From assembly GCA_037389465.1 (NCBI GenBank), contig JAZARR010000089.1:1922001-1986000 (forward strand): DNA of 64,000 bases, written 5' to 3'. The position numbers and the translations under genes were made by a program. A model generated the notes under the pieces. It did not search any database. It was not told the DNA's origin and worked only from the letters and a program-made list of their open reading frames with translations. This document shows positions 14,023 to 32,971 of the stretch, piece after piece. This stretch comes from Baylisascaris procyonis (Eukaryota > Nematoda > Chromadorea > Rhabditida > Ascarididae). Within the stretch, counting starts at the first letter, position 1; each line of letters begins with the position of its first letter.

Positions 14023-17000
14023 TATACAATAAGTTGACAAAATCTACTGATTTATCAGTATAATTCAATTGCATATTTTTTTGTTAGATTGCAGCAATTT
14101 TTAAGACTATTAAACGGTCGGATATAGCCGCTAACAAAGATTGCATTGATATTGGGCAATCTAGTCAGACGTAGCAGTATCCAATGCAACTGAAGCTTTA
14201 CTTGCTATGAAATAGACGAGAGTGACTAAGAGTAAACGATGTTCAATCATCATCACTCGCAATCATTTAGGGTACCTGATTTACAACTAGTGAATGGAAA
14301 GGGAAGGAAAAAAGCTAGGAAATGGTTGACTTTTCAAATGTGGCTAATGACCCTATCCTCCTCTCTAGTACAAATAATGGATCATACCAGGAAAATCAGT
14401 CTTTAATGAGGTCCAATTAAATTTTTTTTTCAAAAATTGCAGTATTAACGAAAAGTAACACTATAGAATAGAACCCAATAATGATGCAAATTTTTTAAGC
14501 CGAATTTAGCATATCTTCAAAAATCCTTCAAGCAAATAAATAAAAAATAATACGTGAATATCTGTTGCGTTGGTCTGTTCCTTGTTTTGCATGTTGTACT
14601 CGTTGATTTCGCTGTAAATTTAACGCAAATAACTTCATAATAAAGACATTGAAGTATATTTCAATACATTGCATCACTTCTAGCGTTAAAAACTGTGGGA
14701 TATCATTAAGCTACTACAATTTCCAGTAAAATATAAATTCATACTGTAGAAAAAAAGATATGAGAAGTGCTTATATGGAAAACTTAGAATAACTGTTGAT
14801 AACTTGTAATTTAAAAATATACAGGTATGAGTTTAACGAAATTACAATATGTTGTAATATTAAGGTGTAGCTTTATTCCACTTGCCTTTACAGTATGGAA
14901 AATTTTTCATTGTTAAATATTCCGTGCCAACATCGCATAATACACAACTAGCGATTGGTCATGTAGTCTCACGATATACGAAGCTAAAACTCTAGAAATT
15001 CCACTCACTTATTTCTAAGCTTTTAGGTTGAGCGATCTTCGATCTCATACATTAGAATAGTTAGAGTCTTAGATCTGACTGAAGGTGCGGAGGAAATTGT
15101 TGGTTCTTATCGCTCAATTTAGGTGTATTCGTCATGAGAAATTGTACTTTGAAGTAGAATGAAAAAATTTACTAAAAATATGAATTAAAATTATTTTTTT
15201 TTACATTTCATCGATAGCTTTTCTTGAAAATTTCGATTGCACACTGGAAAAAAATTTCCTTTTTCGGTGAATCTATGGCTGTGATACTCTAGCTTCGTGC
15301 TATCCCTTATCTCTTTAATGCATCATTAATTCTACAGATCGGCTGAAAAAAAACTATCAAAAAAAACTAACCAATGGGCGGAAAAATCCACGATTATGAC
15401 AACATAATAATACCGTCGCAACGATTGATGATTTAATAAGAAGCGATACAACTAATAAAACGAATTCCTCGTTCTCACCTGCAATCATTACGATATCTTG
15501 GGATTACTGTAGAAGTCAGTTAAGTCTACGGTACTAAACAACCTAACTAATAGAATAGAGCCGTCTAACGATTACTATGGGAAATACCAATGATTAGAAA
15601 GTCGAACTGCTCCCTCTCTCTCTCTTTCTATGTATATTTCGTTCTGTAAAAAAAAAAAAAAAAATTAAATATTCAGGACGTATCTTTTTCATAATTAAGC
15701 AACATCTAATGAAACAAATGGACAAAGAAAACATCACTCATAACAGCCATATATTTATGCAATTATATTGAAAATTGATGCCCTTAACTAACAAAAAAAA
15801 AACTTACACAAAAAATCTGAAATCACCGCAAACATTGAACAAAACGGTTCCGATGAAAACACTTGTGAAAAATGAGATGAATAGCATGAAGGAATATTAT
15901 TGTTCAATTTCATATGCAAATTCGTCATTGAGAAAAGAAAAATTATCTTACTGTGCAAAAATTTTATGAATTTCTCTATTTTTGCGACGAGTATGAATAG
16001 GAGAACTTTCAAAAAAAAGTGGATAATTTCACAATTCGAGAATTCTAAGGTGGATATTTTTCATAAAAAAAGTGAAATATCGCCATAAAATTCATAGCTA
16101 TAAATTTTCCAATGCTAATTTTTGTGATGTCCAAGTTGAAACTAACAAATAAACAGATAGACACGTATATATGTCTTGTATATAAAGGCTGATATAAAAG
16201 TTTTTTGTCAATTCTTTAGACCTTAGCGTTTCGAAAACTAAGAACTAAGGAACTGAATAAGTAAGAATCTAACATATTGTTCACCTTATGTACGTCCGAA
16301 TTGCTTTTTGATTCTAGTGATTATTGTCACCATTAAACAATGTGTCATATTTTTGACATATTGAAGGAAAATACTTTAAAAATCGTTATGAACTAAAAAA
16401 AAAACAAATTTGCCTTTTTATTGCAAGAATGAGTCATTTCTCTGAAGTGTTCCACTCTTTTTTCCTGAAATTCTTGAAAAGTTGCTTACTGATTTGATTT
16501 GCAGCATTTTTTTTTAAATATCAAATGCGATGTTCGCGATCAGAACCGAAAGCGAATGCTTGTCTAAGAATCAGTTAGCACACTCTTCGTGATGCCAAGA
16601 GTACCACCAAGGTCAAACAATTGAAAATTTTTGATCGCTGTTGCTTCTCTCTCTTTGTCTTCATATATGAGAGTTGAGAACAAAATTTCCGAATTTAAAA
16701 AAAAAAAACAGCATTTTGGGCGTCAGAAGCCATCAAAACGTATCAATTCGCGTGTTTTGAATATGTTATTTTATTAGAAAATTATGGCCAGAAACCAGTG
16801 ATAACTATGGCCAGAAATTATGTTGCAACTTGAAAAAGCGTAGGCGAACTTTCAAATCACCGCTAAGGCATCCAGCTGACTATTATGCAGTGCCTTCCAA
16901 ATATATACACATCTATCATTACCGACATTGCAAAGAACAAGTATCAAAGCATTACTCATGACAGTATTATAGAGTAATGCAGTTCATCATTTCGGCAGAA

Positions 17001-17588
17001 GCAATCAACAGACCGCAATTGTCGTATCTATTTTCATCGATAACGTATCACAGCATACAATAAATCGATCCATCATTATATAATCACAGTAAATCCATCA
17101 TATCACAGTAAATCCATTATATAGATTATCTATTTCAATTTTATCAATATTACACAAAAATAGACTCGGAATACAATCAAATAAATTTGGGAAACTTGCA
17201 AGAAAGGCTAACATAGTATGCGATTTGGAATTCCATTCAAACAATCGAATAGCTTCGTAAATTACTAAAGATTATGAAATATTCAAGCGTATATTTGGCT
17301 TGCATTTTATTTCGTTATGTTTTAGGTGATCCAATTGCCCTCACAAACTCACCAAAAAAAAAAGATTCGTTTTTATGCGCCTTTGCAAATTTTCTTTGCA
17401 GAAAACGCATCATAACGACGTCGTTTCAGTATTGCAAGTTAAAGTAAAGTTAGAGTATTGTGTATGCAATAGGATCATCTCTTATATATTATTTAATGTT
17501 GATCCACTGCTTGAAAAAAAGTTGCAAAAATTAAAGTTGAAAAAAATTGCATGTATTTTATGCCGGTCTTTTTTTTTTCACTTCATAC
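13900..17588. other. AT-rich presumptive intron or intergenic DNA
   Basis: Apart from the trinucleotide repeat, no family-like exon was found. It contains a short tandem duplication at about 17090-17125. If the candidate exon at 17589-17673 is real, this whole stretch is one intron of about 3.7 kb. Confidence 0.4.
13922..14021. repeat. (TAA)n trinucleotide microsatellite
   Basis: About 33 nearly uninterrupted copies. It lies some 20 bp upstream, in transcript sense, of the 13899 splice acceptor of the minus-strand gene, so on the sense strand it forms a TTA-rich tract before the acceptor. A translation through it (poly-Leu or poly-Ile) is an artefact. Confidence 0.95.
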
Positions 17589-17673
17589 CGACCGAGTTAC
17601 AAAAGGCCAAAAAGCTTTTGTGGATGAGCTGCATTGACAATCGTGTTGGCAAAGATGTGAAGACATTATTTCG
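17589..17673 (-). CDS. Possible upstream exon of the unknown minus-strand gene
   Basis: Minus strand: acceptor AATCAG, then 28 codons (RNNVFTSLPTRLSMQ...) and a GTATGA donor leaving one base (G). That base plus the AG that opens the 13899 exon gives GAG, so the phase fits. The codon mix looks coding, but there is no homology and no long-range support. A plus-strand frame is also open here. Confidence 0.33.
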
Positions 17674-17849
17674 CTGATTTATTATTAGCTGATAATTTAT
17701 GAAGGTGGTTGGTTAGATGAAGAGAACTCAAAGACATATTTCCCCATTTATTTTATCACCAGACGGGTGGAAATAAAAATTCATATTTTGTGAGACGTTA
17801 GGTGGGAATGAAAACGACTTGTGTAAGAATGCATGTTTTTTTTTTTTTT

Positions 17850-18065
17850 AATGTCAGTAGAGATGTTCTCAACTTTTTTCTCGGCCGATGAATCAACTTG
17901 AACGATGATGTTGTAAGAAGCTTGTTTTGTGGCATATTGGACAATATACGCATCAAAAATCACAATTCTAGCTTCAATTGTTCTCTTAGGTTGTTGTAGT
18001 TCATACATCGATAGACACACAGTTATACGTTGGAAGCGCGTAAGAAGCAGATTTATTATGCTCGA
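17850..18065 (-). CDS. Coding-like segment, function unknown
   Basis: After an AAG acceptor the minus strand stays open for about 72 codons (SSIINLLLTRFQRITV...VDSSAEKKVENIS) and then runs into an A-stretch. A further coding-like block sits just upstream at about 18110-18230 (FIPYMNDSELKIV, a stop, then DIFKEINELDAYATETG). That in-frame TAG, together with the A-tract at the 3' side, could mean a decayed or processed pseudogene; the alternative is 5' exons of the gene ending at 9046. No family was recognised. Confidence 0.3.
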
Positions 18066-18978
18066 CTTAATGAATTTAAAAAAAAAATTTAGACAAATTT
18101 TTGAATTTATGTTGGAATATCTATATTGACGATTGTTCCGGTTTCAGTGGCATATGCATCAAGTTCATTAATTTCTTTAAATATGTCCTAAACAATTTTC
18201 AACTCAGAATCGTTCATATATGGAATAAACTTCTAAAATATGTTATATTGGATCAGAAAAGGTTTCTTTAATTTCATTGTCATTTTGAATTATTCGATTT
18301 AAATAGTTTTATTGAAATCATTTCATTTACCGAAAATCATTGCTGCTCATTTTAAGTTATAAATTCCACCTATATAAAAATGTTTCATATTTTCTTTTGC
18401 ATTTTCTATGTTCTCTCAAAATTTTATTCCTATCCTCTATATTATTTTACTCTTCGTCAACATTCTTATTCATCTCATTTAATCCTTACGCTTGTTCATG
18501 CACAAATTTTTTTATTTTTTATTTATTTTTTTATTTTTTGTAAATATTCCTAAGTATGTGTGTTGCTTAGCAAATATTTGCTCGCTTCATTATTTATATC
18601 TATATTTCCATTGCTATTTGCAGTTTTATTTTTTTTCTTTTTTGAGTAAACATTTCAATCAATAAATTAATTTTCCAAACAACGAATTCATCATTCTCAA
18701 TTATTCATTTTTTATAATAGTCACCTGTTTCAATATCAAACACGTATCACACCTTCCCATATATCCTATCTCTTCGACAATTTCTAAATTTTTACAATCC
18801 AATCACTTGGAATCGAAATATAACTTAAAACAGCTATGGTTATATCGGGTTTTTAGTTCTTTTCGTAGTGGAAGATTTATTAAGTGAATTAAAATAATTT
18901 AAAAATCGATTGAAATAAATTTATTATTACATCAATTGCAATAATTTGTTTTATTATTTATGCAATAGACAATACAAT
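18066..18978. other. AT-rich spacer below the acetyltransferase gene
   Basis: Apart from the coding-like block at about 18110-18230, only T-rich and A-rich DNA is seen between the possible upstream exons of the unknown gene and the acetyltransferase stop codon at 18979. Confidence 0.4.
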
Positions 18979-24958
<5,980 letters not shown>

Positions 24959-25334
24959 GTTGAGTGGGATCGTGGCCAAATTTGAATAAACCGATCACGC
25001 TTATTTGATCCCAAGATACTTTTCTAAATACGACTTGCCTCGTTATAGCACAACAAAGAGACAAAATCAGGTACGAAAATAACACCAGAAACAACGATTA
25101 TTACGCCTTTACTCAGTGTTAAACCCATGCATCCTATGTTTATTGCTTGATAGATCGGCCGCTGGCGTCTGACGGTTCGAGTCTGCGGTAAGGATGAATA
25201 CTTTGAATTTTTAAGCCTCACCCAAAAAAATTTTAAACTGTTTCATATCTGCTTAAAAAAGTTAACATTCTCGCAGGAAAATCAGTCCCTGATTATTAAT
25301 AAATGTTTAGGGGCTATGTAGTGATATTGAAGAA

Positions 25335-25692
25335 CTACACGAAAGTATGAAACTTCCAATTTCCTGTCATAGCTCCTCTGTATTTCGTTATTTTTGTTGG
25401 TATTTCATTCACCTCCTCGAGGTCGTGCTTCATACATGAAGCTCGAGCTAATTCTAGCTCCTCCGGTGAGCCTTGAAAATTCAAAACGCAAGCATTTCGT
25501 GCAAAAATTAAAATCAAATTTTTCTAACCGTTAATATTTCATCCTATCCAACTTCAGTTAATTAATATTCAAAATTGTTTACTTATCTTTTCTTCAAAAG
25601 CGTTTTATATTTAAAGATGATGCATAGTTGTCTTCGGTTTCAATAGCGATTTTCGATCCTAGGTAGGACTCTTCAATAACAATGACAGCGGT
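25335..25692 (-). CDS. Two coding-like fragments with KH-domain resemblance
   Basis: Fragment one (25594-25692) reads T-A-V-I-V-I-E-E-S-Y-L-G-S and closes with a TGA. Fragment two (25335-25517) reads LNFQGSPEELELARASC and closes with a TAG. Many KH RNA-binding domains have the order VxVPxxxVGxxIG ... I-x-G-S-P-E-E-V-E-x-A, so together they look like the two ends of one. The central G-x-x-G loop is not seen, and the acceptor before fragment one is purine-rich. This may be the decayed 3' end of a gene or a chance likeness. It lies 380 bp upstream of the acetyltransferase start, on the same strand. Confidence 0.3.
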
Positions 25693-26559
25693 CTGTTTTT
25701 TTTTTAAGAGAGATCGTTCACTTTTCATTACCCTTAAGAAAAATCACATTTTCATTTTTCTTTTCCAAAATTTTTTTAGAAATGATCGTTTATTCAAAAA
25801 AAGCATAATAAATGAGAAATTTTATAGTGGTTTATTTTTAGTAGCCATTAGCCGATCAATAAAATGTTGAAAAAAATGGCAATCTTGGAATTTAAACGAC
25901 CGTATTTTTACGTTTTATATGAATACGCTTCTCTTACTATTTCAGGTTACTGACACTATTTCTTAGCAATACGGCTGATTATTCATTCAGCTGAATTCAT
26001 AGAATATAGAATATTACAATAACAGTATAATTAAGTGATTGAATGGCTATCACTTTAAAATTTTTGTAAAATAATTACCTATTGAATAATTTGCATAATT
26101 TCTTTCAATAATATTATACATTAGATGAAAAAATATCTGCTATATTTTATAAAAATATAACAATGTTGTTGAAATAGACGTTTAACTTGTCGTAGTGTTA
26201 TAGCCAAAAAATTCACGATGAATTTATGGAAATATTGCAGTGATGTGAATTTATTCACATTTAAAATCTAAAATATATTAAAATTTGCGATATTTATAGT
26301 CAATTTTTTATTGCAACTATATATTTGATTTAATTTCAATAAAATTTCGATTCGTTTTAAGCTATAAGGATAAAACAAAAGATCTAATAGTCTCAATATT
26401 TGTTTTATTTATTTATTCTTATTTATTTTGTGAAGATACGCAAAAAATAAGTGAGCAAAAAAACAACAAAAGAAGAGCAAAGCGTTCGCAAAGCGGTAAT
26501 TCGTGCGAACGTAAGTGCAGCAATGATGCGAAGATCAAAGCAACTCTTATTTGTAGCCT

Positions 26560-27355
26560 AAGAGCTAAAGGAGTGTGCGTATATCAACGATGTTGGTGGG
26601 AAGCAGTTTCAAGGCAGGCTCGCACAACAAGAAGCTAGAAACTCAACAAAACATTAGTTAGGCTGTAAATTTTTCGGCCAGATGGATCTAATGCCCACGC
26701 AACGGAAGGAGGGGCAAACGAAAGTATTTCTGACAGCAAGATGTCGGGAAAGCCGCACAATGTTTTATAACTGAGAATCAAGTCAAATTTGAGGTTTGTC
26801 ATATTCCAATGATTGCAGATTAAAGATTTTCGAACTAGTTGTATACTTTGACTTCTATGGATCGCGTTAAAATTTGCGAAAAACAATACGGATGAAGCAT
26901 TTCTAAATACTCCATAACAAGTTGATATCAAAAACCAAGTAGGGAAATCATGCAAGACTGCAATATTATAAGATGAATTGGCGGTAAATAATATAAGCTT
27001 TTCGAATAATTTCAAGTATGTCTATGTTGCAAAGCGCTGAGAATACTCTTTGCAATTTTCGACGACTTTTCAACAACAGTGGAATAAAGCAATCTTTAGG
27101 GAATCTTTAGGGTCGATTCTAATAGTAAAGTTACGAATACCACCCATAATAGACAGAATCTCACCCCATAGTTCAAGAAAACGTTTGTGGCGGAAGTTGA
27201 TATGAAGCACATAGCAACTCTCATGAAAGGATTTAATTGCCGTAATTTTGACCATTTGCCGAATGCATCAAGGTCATTCTGCAGAATATGGAAATCGTAT
27301 ACACAATTATACAATACAGACAATAAAATTTTGAGGATAGTAGCAAACAACTTAA
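26560..27355 (-). mobile_element. Degenerate non-LTR retrotransposon (LINE) reverse-transcriptase remnant
   Basis: Overlapping minus-strand frames, broken by frameshifts, keep the order of the 3' half of a LINE RT. A degenerate F-A-D-D box is seen as MFATILKI. Then come LQNDLDAFGKWSK (typical LQ.DLD.L..W...), a frameshifted SFHESCYVLHI (usual FN..KC.VLHI), then NFTIRIDPKDSLK (DLGV.ID..LK), and last FDLILSYKTLCGF (DLI..YKIL.G). The catalytic Asp pair is lost. It resembles CR1/Jockey-type elements. Inactive; about 800 bp remain. Only a description of the broken copy is given. Confidence 0.75.
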
Positions 27356-30300
27356 TAATAATAAAAATTTTTTTTTTGCAGAAATAATTGCTAATTACTT
27401 GTTACTTAATATTATTTGTTTTAAGAAATCAACAAAATGATATTTATATTTTAAACGAAAATAATTTAAAATATTTGAGAAATGGAAGCGCAAAGAATCA
27501 ATTATAAAAACTGATCAAATTACAAAAATGTTTCAATTTTTATATGAATGATTGCAAAAAAAAAGTGCAGGAAATGGATTAACAACCTTATAAGTTGTGA
27601 TTATCGTATAGCATATTCTAGGTGAATAGGACAGAATTAATAAGCCGAAATAAAATTTAAAAATGCGGAAATTTAAAATCTTAGAAATTCTGAAAGATTT
27701 GTTTGCTAAAAATAAGACTGAAAGTGAACTTGTAAAAGAAAGAAAAAGAAGTGAAATATCACACTAAATTAGAATAAAATATAAGTCGATGAAGAGTTGA
27801 TGAATAGTCGAAAATATAGTATAGAGGATCTAAACAAGTTGTTTTCAAGGACAACGCATCGTATGGATTAACGTGGCCGTCCATACAAGCCGCCTAGGAA
27901 AACTACTGAAATGCGAAAACATCGAGTAGCTAAAGAACTTTTTCAAAAAATATTAGAGACATAGAATATTTGAATTTATTTAAAATATTATTATTTTTAA
28001 TCAACGCACATTAGCATCTAGCAGCATATGCGCTATTTTTGTTTCACTCATTTGACTATCTAATTAGTTTCGTCGATTAGTAAGAAGTAAGTTTTAAAAA
28101 ATGCGGAATAATGCGTTAAAATTTCCATCGTTTCGACTATTGATGCAAATCTTTTACGAATTTATGAATGATGACAGTTTAAATCGATATATTTGACGTG
28201 AATGTTTTAAAATTCGGACGCAAAATGGTATAAACTTTTGCAACAGCATCGATCATTGCAAATTGCAACCGAGCCGAGCCAATTGTACAATAAATAAGCG
28301 ATTTTTTTTTTTTTTGCAAGATTTTCATGCCTACAACTCTCAACAAAATTGATGCATCAATTCAAAAATTGATATAGATGTGATAACACAATGATTATGC
28401 TATATTCATCAAAAAATGTACCTCCAAGCTTTAGTAGTTCTCGACCAAAAACTATCCGGATAGGTAAATAAACCTATAGAAAAATAAAGACATAATATCG
28501 TCATATTCGTAAAGTGTAGAGAAACTTAATTCATTCAAAACGACAAATAATTAAATAAAACAAAAATTTGTGCAAATAGCTAGATTAAAAGTTATTTTTT
28601 CTCATATTTTGTGCGTAATTTTTTGTCTACAAAATTACATACAAAATTTATGCAATAAATATTTAAACAATATTCTCATAACAAAAAAAAAGGGGATAAC
28701 GATTTAGAGATTTATCGAGATTGAATGGTTTTAAAAAGAGTTCAACAACGATAATGTTGATTGAAAAATGCAACGAGGCACAAATTTCTGATGGTGAAGT
28801 TCAACTTATCGACATCAATTTCACGCATTATTGTCTCTCAGTGACTACAACTCTAGCAAATCAACTATTGTCTTTTGTTGTCGAACAATTCTTGTATTTT
28901 AATAAATCAAAATTTTTTTTTTATTAACACATAGCAACTTATTTAGGAAATAGGCTGTACATCAATTTAAGTAAAAGTCGTTATAATGCAAAGAAATCAA
29001 CAACAATACTAACTTAGGCTATTGCAGAAAAAAAAAAAATGAAATCTAAAAATAAGTTTAAAATGTTAAACAACAAAAATTTTCATGAAAAATTTTTCCT
29101 ATTCGATCAATTTAGAATTCCATCTTGAGTGAAACAAACTTAAAAAACACACTACGTTCATTTTATTCCAACTTTCCCTCAATCTTTTCTTAAATATGCC
29201 TCATCCCTACTTAATAAACTCTTAATTTTATTAAATAGAAATAATATTTTAGAAGGATAGTATTAGTTCAAAGATGTGAATAATTTTAAAATGAAACCTA
29301 TTGAAAGATATAAATACAATTCAATAGGAAATAGTTTATTGTTGTGGCGATGCAATGAGCAAATGCAATGAACAATGCGTTTCATTGCAATCTCACTATT
29401 TCGCAGTTCTCCTCGCTATTGTAATGCCTCAAAAAATATTTCAGAAGTGCAAAATTTGAAGTAGAAATTTCAAAGAAGTGGGCGTTTCGTCGATAATTAC
29501 ATCGTTATTGTTGGAGTTATTGCCTAGAGTTATTATTTTGTTGCTCATAACAACGCCTCGTCTTGCATTAAAAAAAAAAAAAAGAAACACACAGACACGA
29601 ACAAATCTTATTCATTGGTTTACTTTGCAAATGATTCATAATATGTCATCTGTTCAATAATATTTTATAAAGAATAACGTCTAACGATTAGAAATTACTC
29701 AACTAGCCGCAATGGGAAATCGAACGATTAACAACTAATGAATTTTTTATAATTCATTTAATTTATATCAACTAATTCATTTAAAATTTGAAAAATAAAG
29801 TTTAGGCCTTATTAGATAATGGCACTGATAGTGCGTGATAAAACACAGCAAAAATATGAAATATTTCTATTTGTTGTGATTGCTATTAGCTATAAACATT
29901 TCAAACGTTGAGATGTAAAATAAATAAAAGTTATTTATTGTTTTAAATATAAAAATTTTTTATCACTCGAAAAAAAAAACTTATCATTTAACTTGTTAGA
30001 TTGATTACACAATAATTTCGACATATAAGGGTGGCAATGATAATTGACCATCAAATAAAGAAAAATGATATCGATATAACGCTCTCTAATCTCTAGATGG
30101 AATTATTTTATCATACAATTTGCATAGGTTCACCATTATTAGTGCGGTAGTAATTACAGCTACTCCATGCATGTAAATATATATCACTCTTATCAGTATC
30201 ACTGATATTCTTAAAGCAAATATCAATACAACTGATAAGGGTGAGAAAATCTTAGCAGTAGATCTATTTATTAAAACCATCCACTGATTTCAACTATTCA

Positions 30301-32370
30301 TTTCCACGTAGAATAAATAATTCGAGATAAAATTTCAACTAAAATTATCTGCTTCATAATTTAAACGAATTGCTTATGCTTTTTTAATTTATTGCAAATA
30401 ACGAATATATTTTGCGATATTATTCCGACCAAAAAATATTGTCAAAAAAAAAAACGAATCAGCAATAGATTCCGAATAAGCGAAAAAAAACGGCTCCTGA
30501 AATCTATTGTACTTTCTATTCAAGCAATGTGTACATTTATACTAAATACTACTAAAATCTCTTCTTCAAACAAATGTTCCCATCTACGTATTTGTCAGCG
30601 CTTAAAAATATCACAACATTAGAAAACGAAGGAACAATGAAATTTACAAAGAATTAATCCCCTCCCCCTTCCATCCAAAAAAAGAAAAATATTTTTATTT
30701 AGAAATCTCTTTTTTTTTTCTTAAAATAATTCAATCAAGCAGCTTCAATCGTAGATCATTTCCGAACAATTGAAAGTATTATTTTTATTTATCACTTTAT
30801 TTAAGTTCTACTTACTCTTAATCACAGTAACTATCCATAATTTGATAAATTATTTTATTATTACTGCACTTTACTAAATTTTATGGCGGAAAATAAATAG
30901 CTAAAAATTTATACTATCATTCACTCATTATAGTTTCTACTAAATTTGACTAAATACTATTCCTTAGTATCTTACAAATACCTTTATAATAATTATATTA
31001 CTAATTTGAAATATATTCTAGTTGTAATTTTTGAAATACTAATATTACAGTTAGAAGTGGAAAATACACTCAACAACCATAAGATAAAGTGTTGCATAGT
31101 GAAGTGCGCTCGTTGAGCATATGTTTGCTGAGTGCTTTTTTTTTCATTCGCAAATTTGTGTGCCACAAAGCGACTAGACACCAACTAGCTTTTGTTGAGA
31201 TGATTGCTGCATTGTTATTGCATGAAAGCACACAACATAAAAGCAATGATAGAAAGAGAAAGGGGGGAGGGGAGAAGGGAAAGGAGAGAGGAAAGGAAGT
31301 GAAGATGAAGAGATGAGAAACCCCGCCTTAGAATTATAGAAAGAGGTATAGTAACGGTAATGATAATCAATAGCTAGTCAAGATATGATAAGGGTATAAT
31401 TAGCATGCGTATGGCATAAATAATGGTACTTCAATTTGTGATATTGAAAAAAATAAACAATTGCACCGATTATCTACTTATAATTCCTTAGCTGCAAAAT
31501 AAAACCATAGAAAACTAAGGCTATTGGAAAGAAAAAAAAATTTAATAGAATTAAAAAAAAACTTCCGCCTCTTTTAATATAGAAATTTTCGTCGCCTGAA
31601 CGTCCAATGCCGCAATTCACAAACAATTTAAAAATTCTAATGATTTTCATTTCATTAAGAAAAAACAACTGATCCATCACAATATTTTAAAACTCAAATT
31701 GTGAGAATTATTTGATAAATCAGCAAATTATAAGAATATATTAAATCTAAAGATTGCACGAATATGAAATTATATATAGAACATCAGAAAAATCGGAAAC
31801 ATTTACACAGTAGTCGAATACGGTAGACAGTTAAAAAATTCAAAAATTTTTCAAAAATTACTCGATAAAATTTCGTTTCCCGTTAAAATTAGCAAAAATA
31901 AGTTATCACGATAGGACAATTTACCAAGCAATAAGTAATAAGTCAAACGGAAGTAAGTATTAGGTAATAAAATAATTCATTTCTTTTAAATGCAATTGCA
32001 TTTGGAATTTAAAGTGAAAAAGAAAATAGCAAACAAGTTTTAATTGCACTTCTAAATTAGTAGCCACACATTAGAGTGCTACTGTAAATGATCATGATTG
32101 TCAACGGTAAAAATGAAAGGAATGCGGAAAATTGTTCATCGATAACGCAAAAGTCAATATTTGCAAAAATAGAACAATAATAATCGAAATTATTGATGGA
32201 ATTGAAATTAAACGTTTTAATTGAAAATTTTATTTTATTTTATTCGATTAATAATTGATTTGATAGGCCGATTTAAATAACTTAATAATAATAGTACTAT
32301 TAGAAGTTCAATTCTTCCATGAAATTTGTAAATTTTTCATCCAAATTCTTTACGGATTCTTGGAAACCCT

Positions 32371-32372
<2 letters not shown>

Positions 32373-32429
<57 letters not shown>
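32373..32429. repeat. (AT)n microsatellite
   Basis: About 28 uninterrupted AT units, about 110 bp beyond the stop of the possible small gene at 32541-32971. Confidence 0.95.
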
Positions 32430-32432
<3 letters not shown>

Positions 32433-32540
32433 GTCATATAAAATATAAACCATTACTAGACTCTTTTCACACGCAGTACAACTCCGGGAAATAATTTAGC
32501 ATCATTTATAAAATAAAAATCGAAACAGTACAAACGAGAG

Positions 32541-32971
32541 CTACCACATACAATCGACCGCAATGTAAATTTTGTACACAGAGTGTACTATACAGTCGCA
32601 GCAGAGAACACATTCCAACAGCCATACAGTGATGTGGGTGTCACACTCATTTGCTCTAATACTGAAAAGTGTTCAATATTGCGTATATCCTTTGCTTTTT
32701 GAATAATTGTCGATTCCAAAATTTGCAAACTGTATCCTTACCTTTCCATAGCCGTCTCGTCCTCGGAAATAAGTCCTTTCGAAGAAATTACAAATGCTAT
32801 AACCCCTGGGTGTTTATAAACGAGGAAATATGGTAGATCAAACTTACATAAGTTGTTATCTTTAACTTTTGTTGTGACGATCAGAGCTATACAAAAGTCA
32901 TTAAAAAATATCAGAAGGATTTCAGCCGCACTTGACGTATTTGTAACGGTTGTTGTTACTACTAACATAAT
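32541..32971 (-). CDS. Possible two-exon small membrane or Cys-rich protein
   Basis: Exon 1 (32742-32971) follows a good acceptor (TATATTCAG); its ATG is at 32968 and it ends at a GTAAGG donor. Exon 2 (32541-32661) follows TTTTCAG and stays open to TAG in the phase that exon 1 requires, giving 115 residues. It has hydrophobic stretches near the start (ILLIFFNDFCIALIV) and near the end (ITVWLLECVLCCDCIV, five Cys counting the residue before it). No family was recognised. An acceptor just before the ATG could serve trans-splicing. It could equally be inner exons of a larger gene. Confidence 0.35.

Noticed and set aside
13922..14037. Poly-Leu/poly-Ile protein
   Set aside because: Translation of a (TAA)n repeat in an intron; the real exon begins at 13899.
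25130..25200. tRNA-like segment with CATCCT/AGGATG ends and GGTTCGAGTC
   Set aside because: It is about 67 nt, the T stem pairs poorly and no anticodon arm forms; likely chance or a very old remnant.
26420..26638. Cys-rich plus-strand open frame ending RTTRS
   Set aside because: It has no start codon and is antisense to the 3' end of the LINE remnant.
32541..32971. TATA-binding-protein-like gene
   Set aside because: I considered it for HPGV and FPGV strings, but the saddle-repeat order and the conserved Phe pairs are missing.
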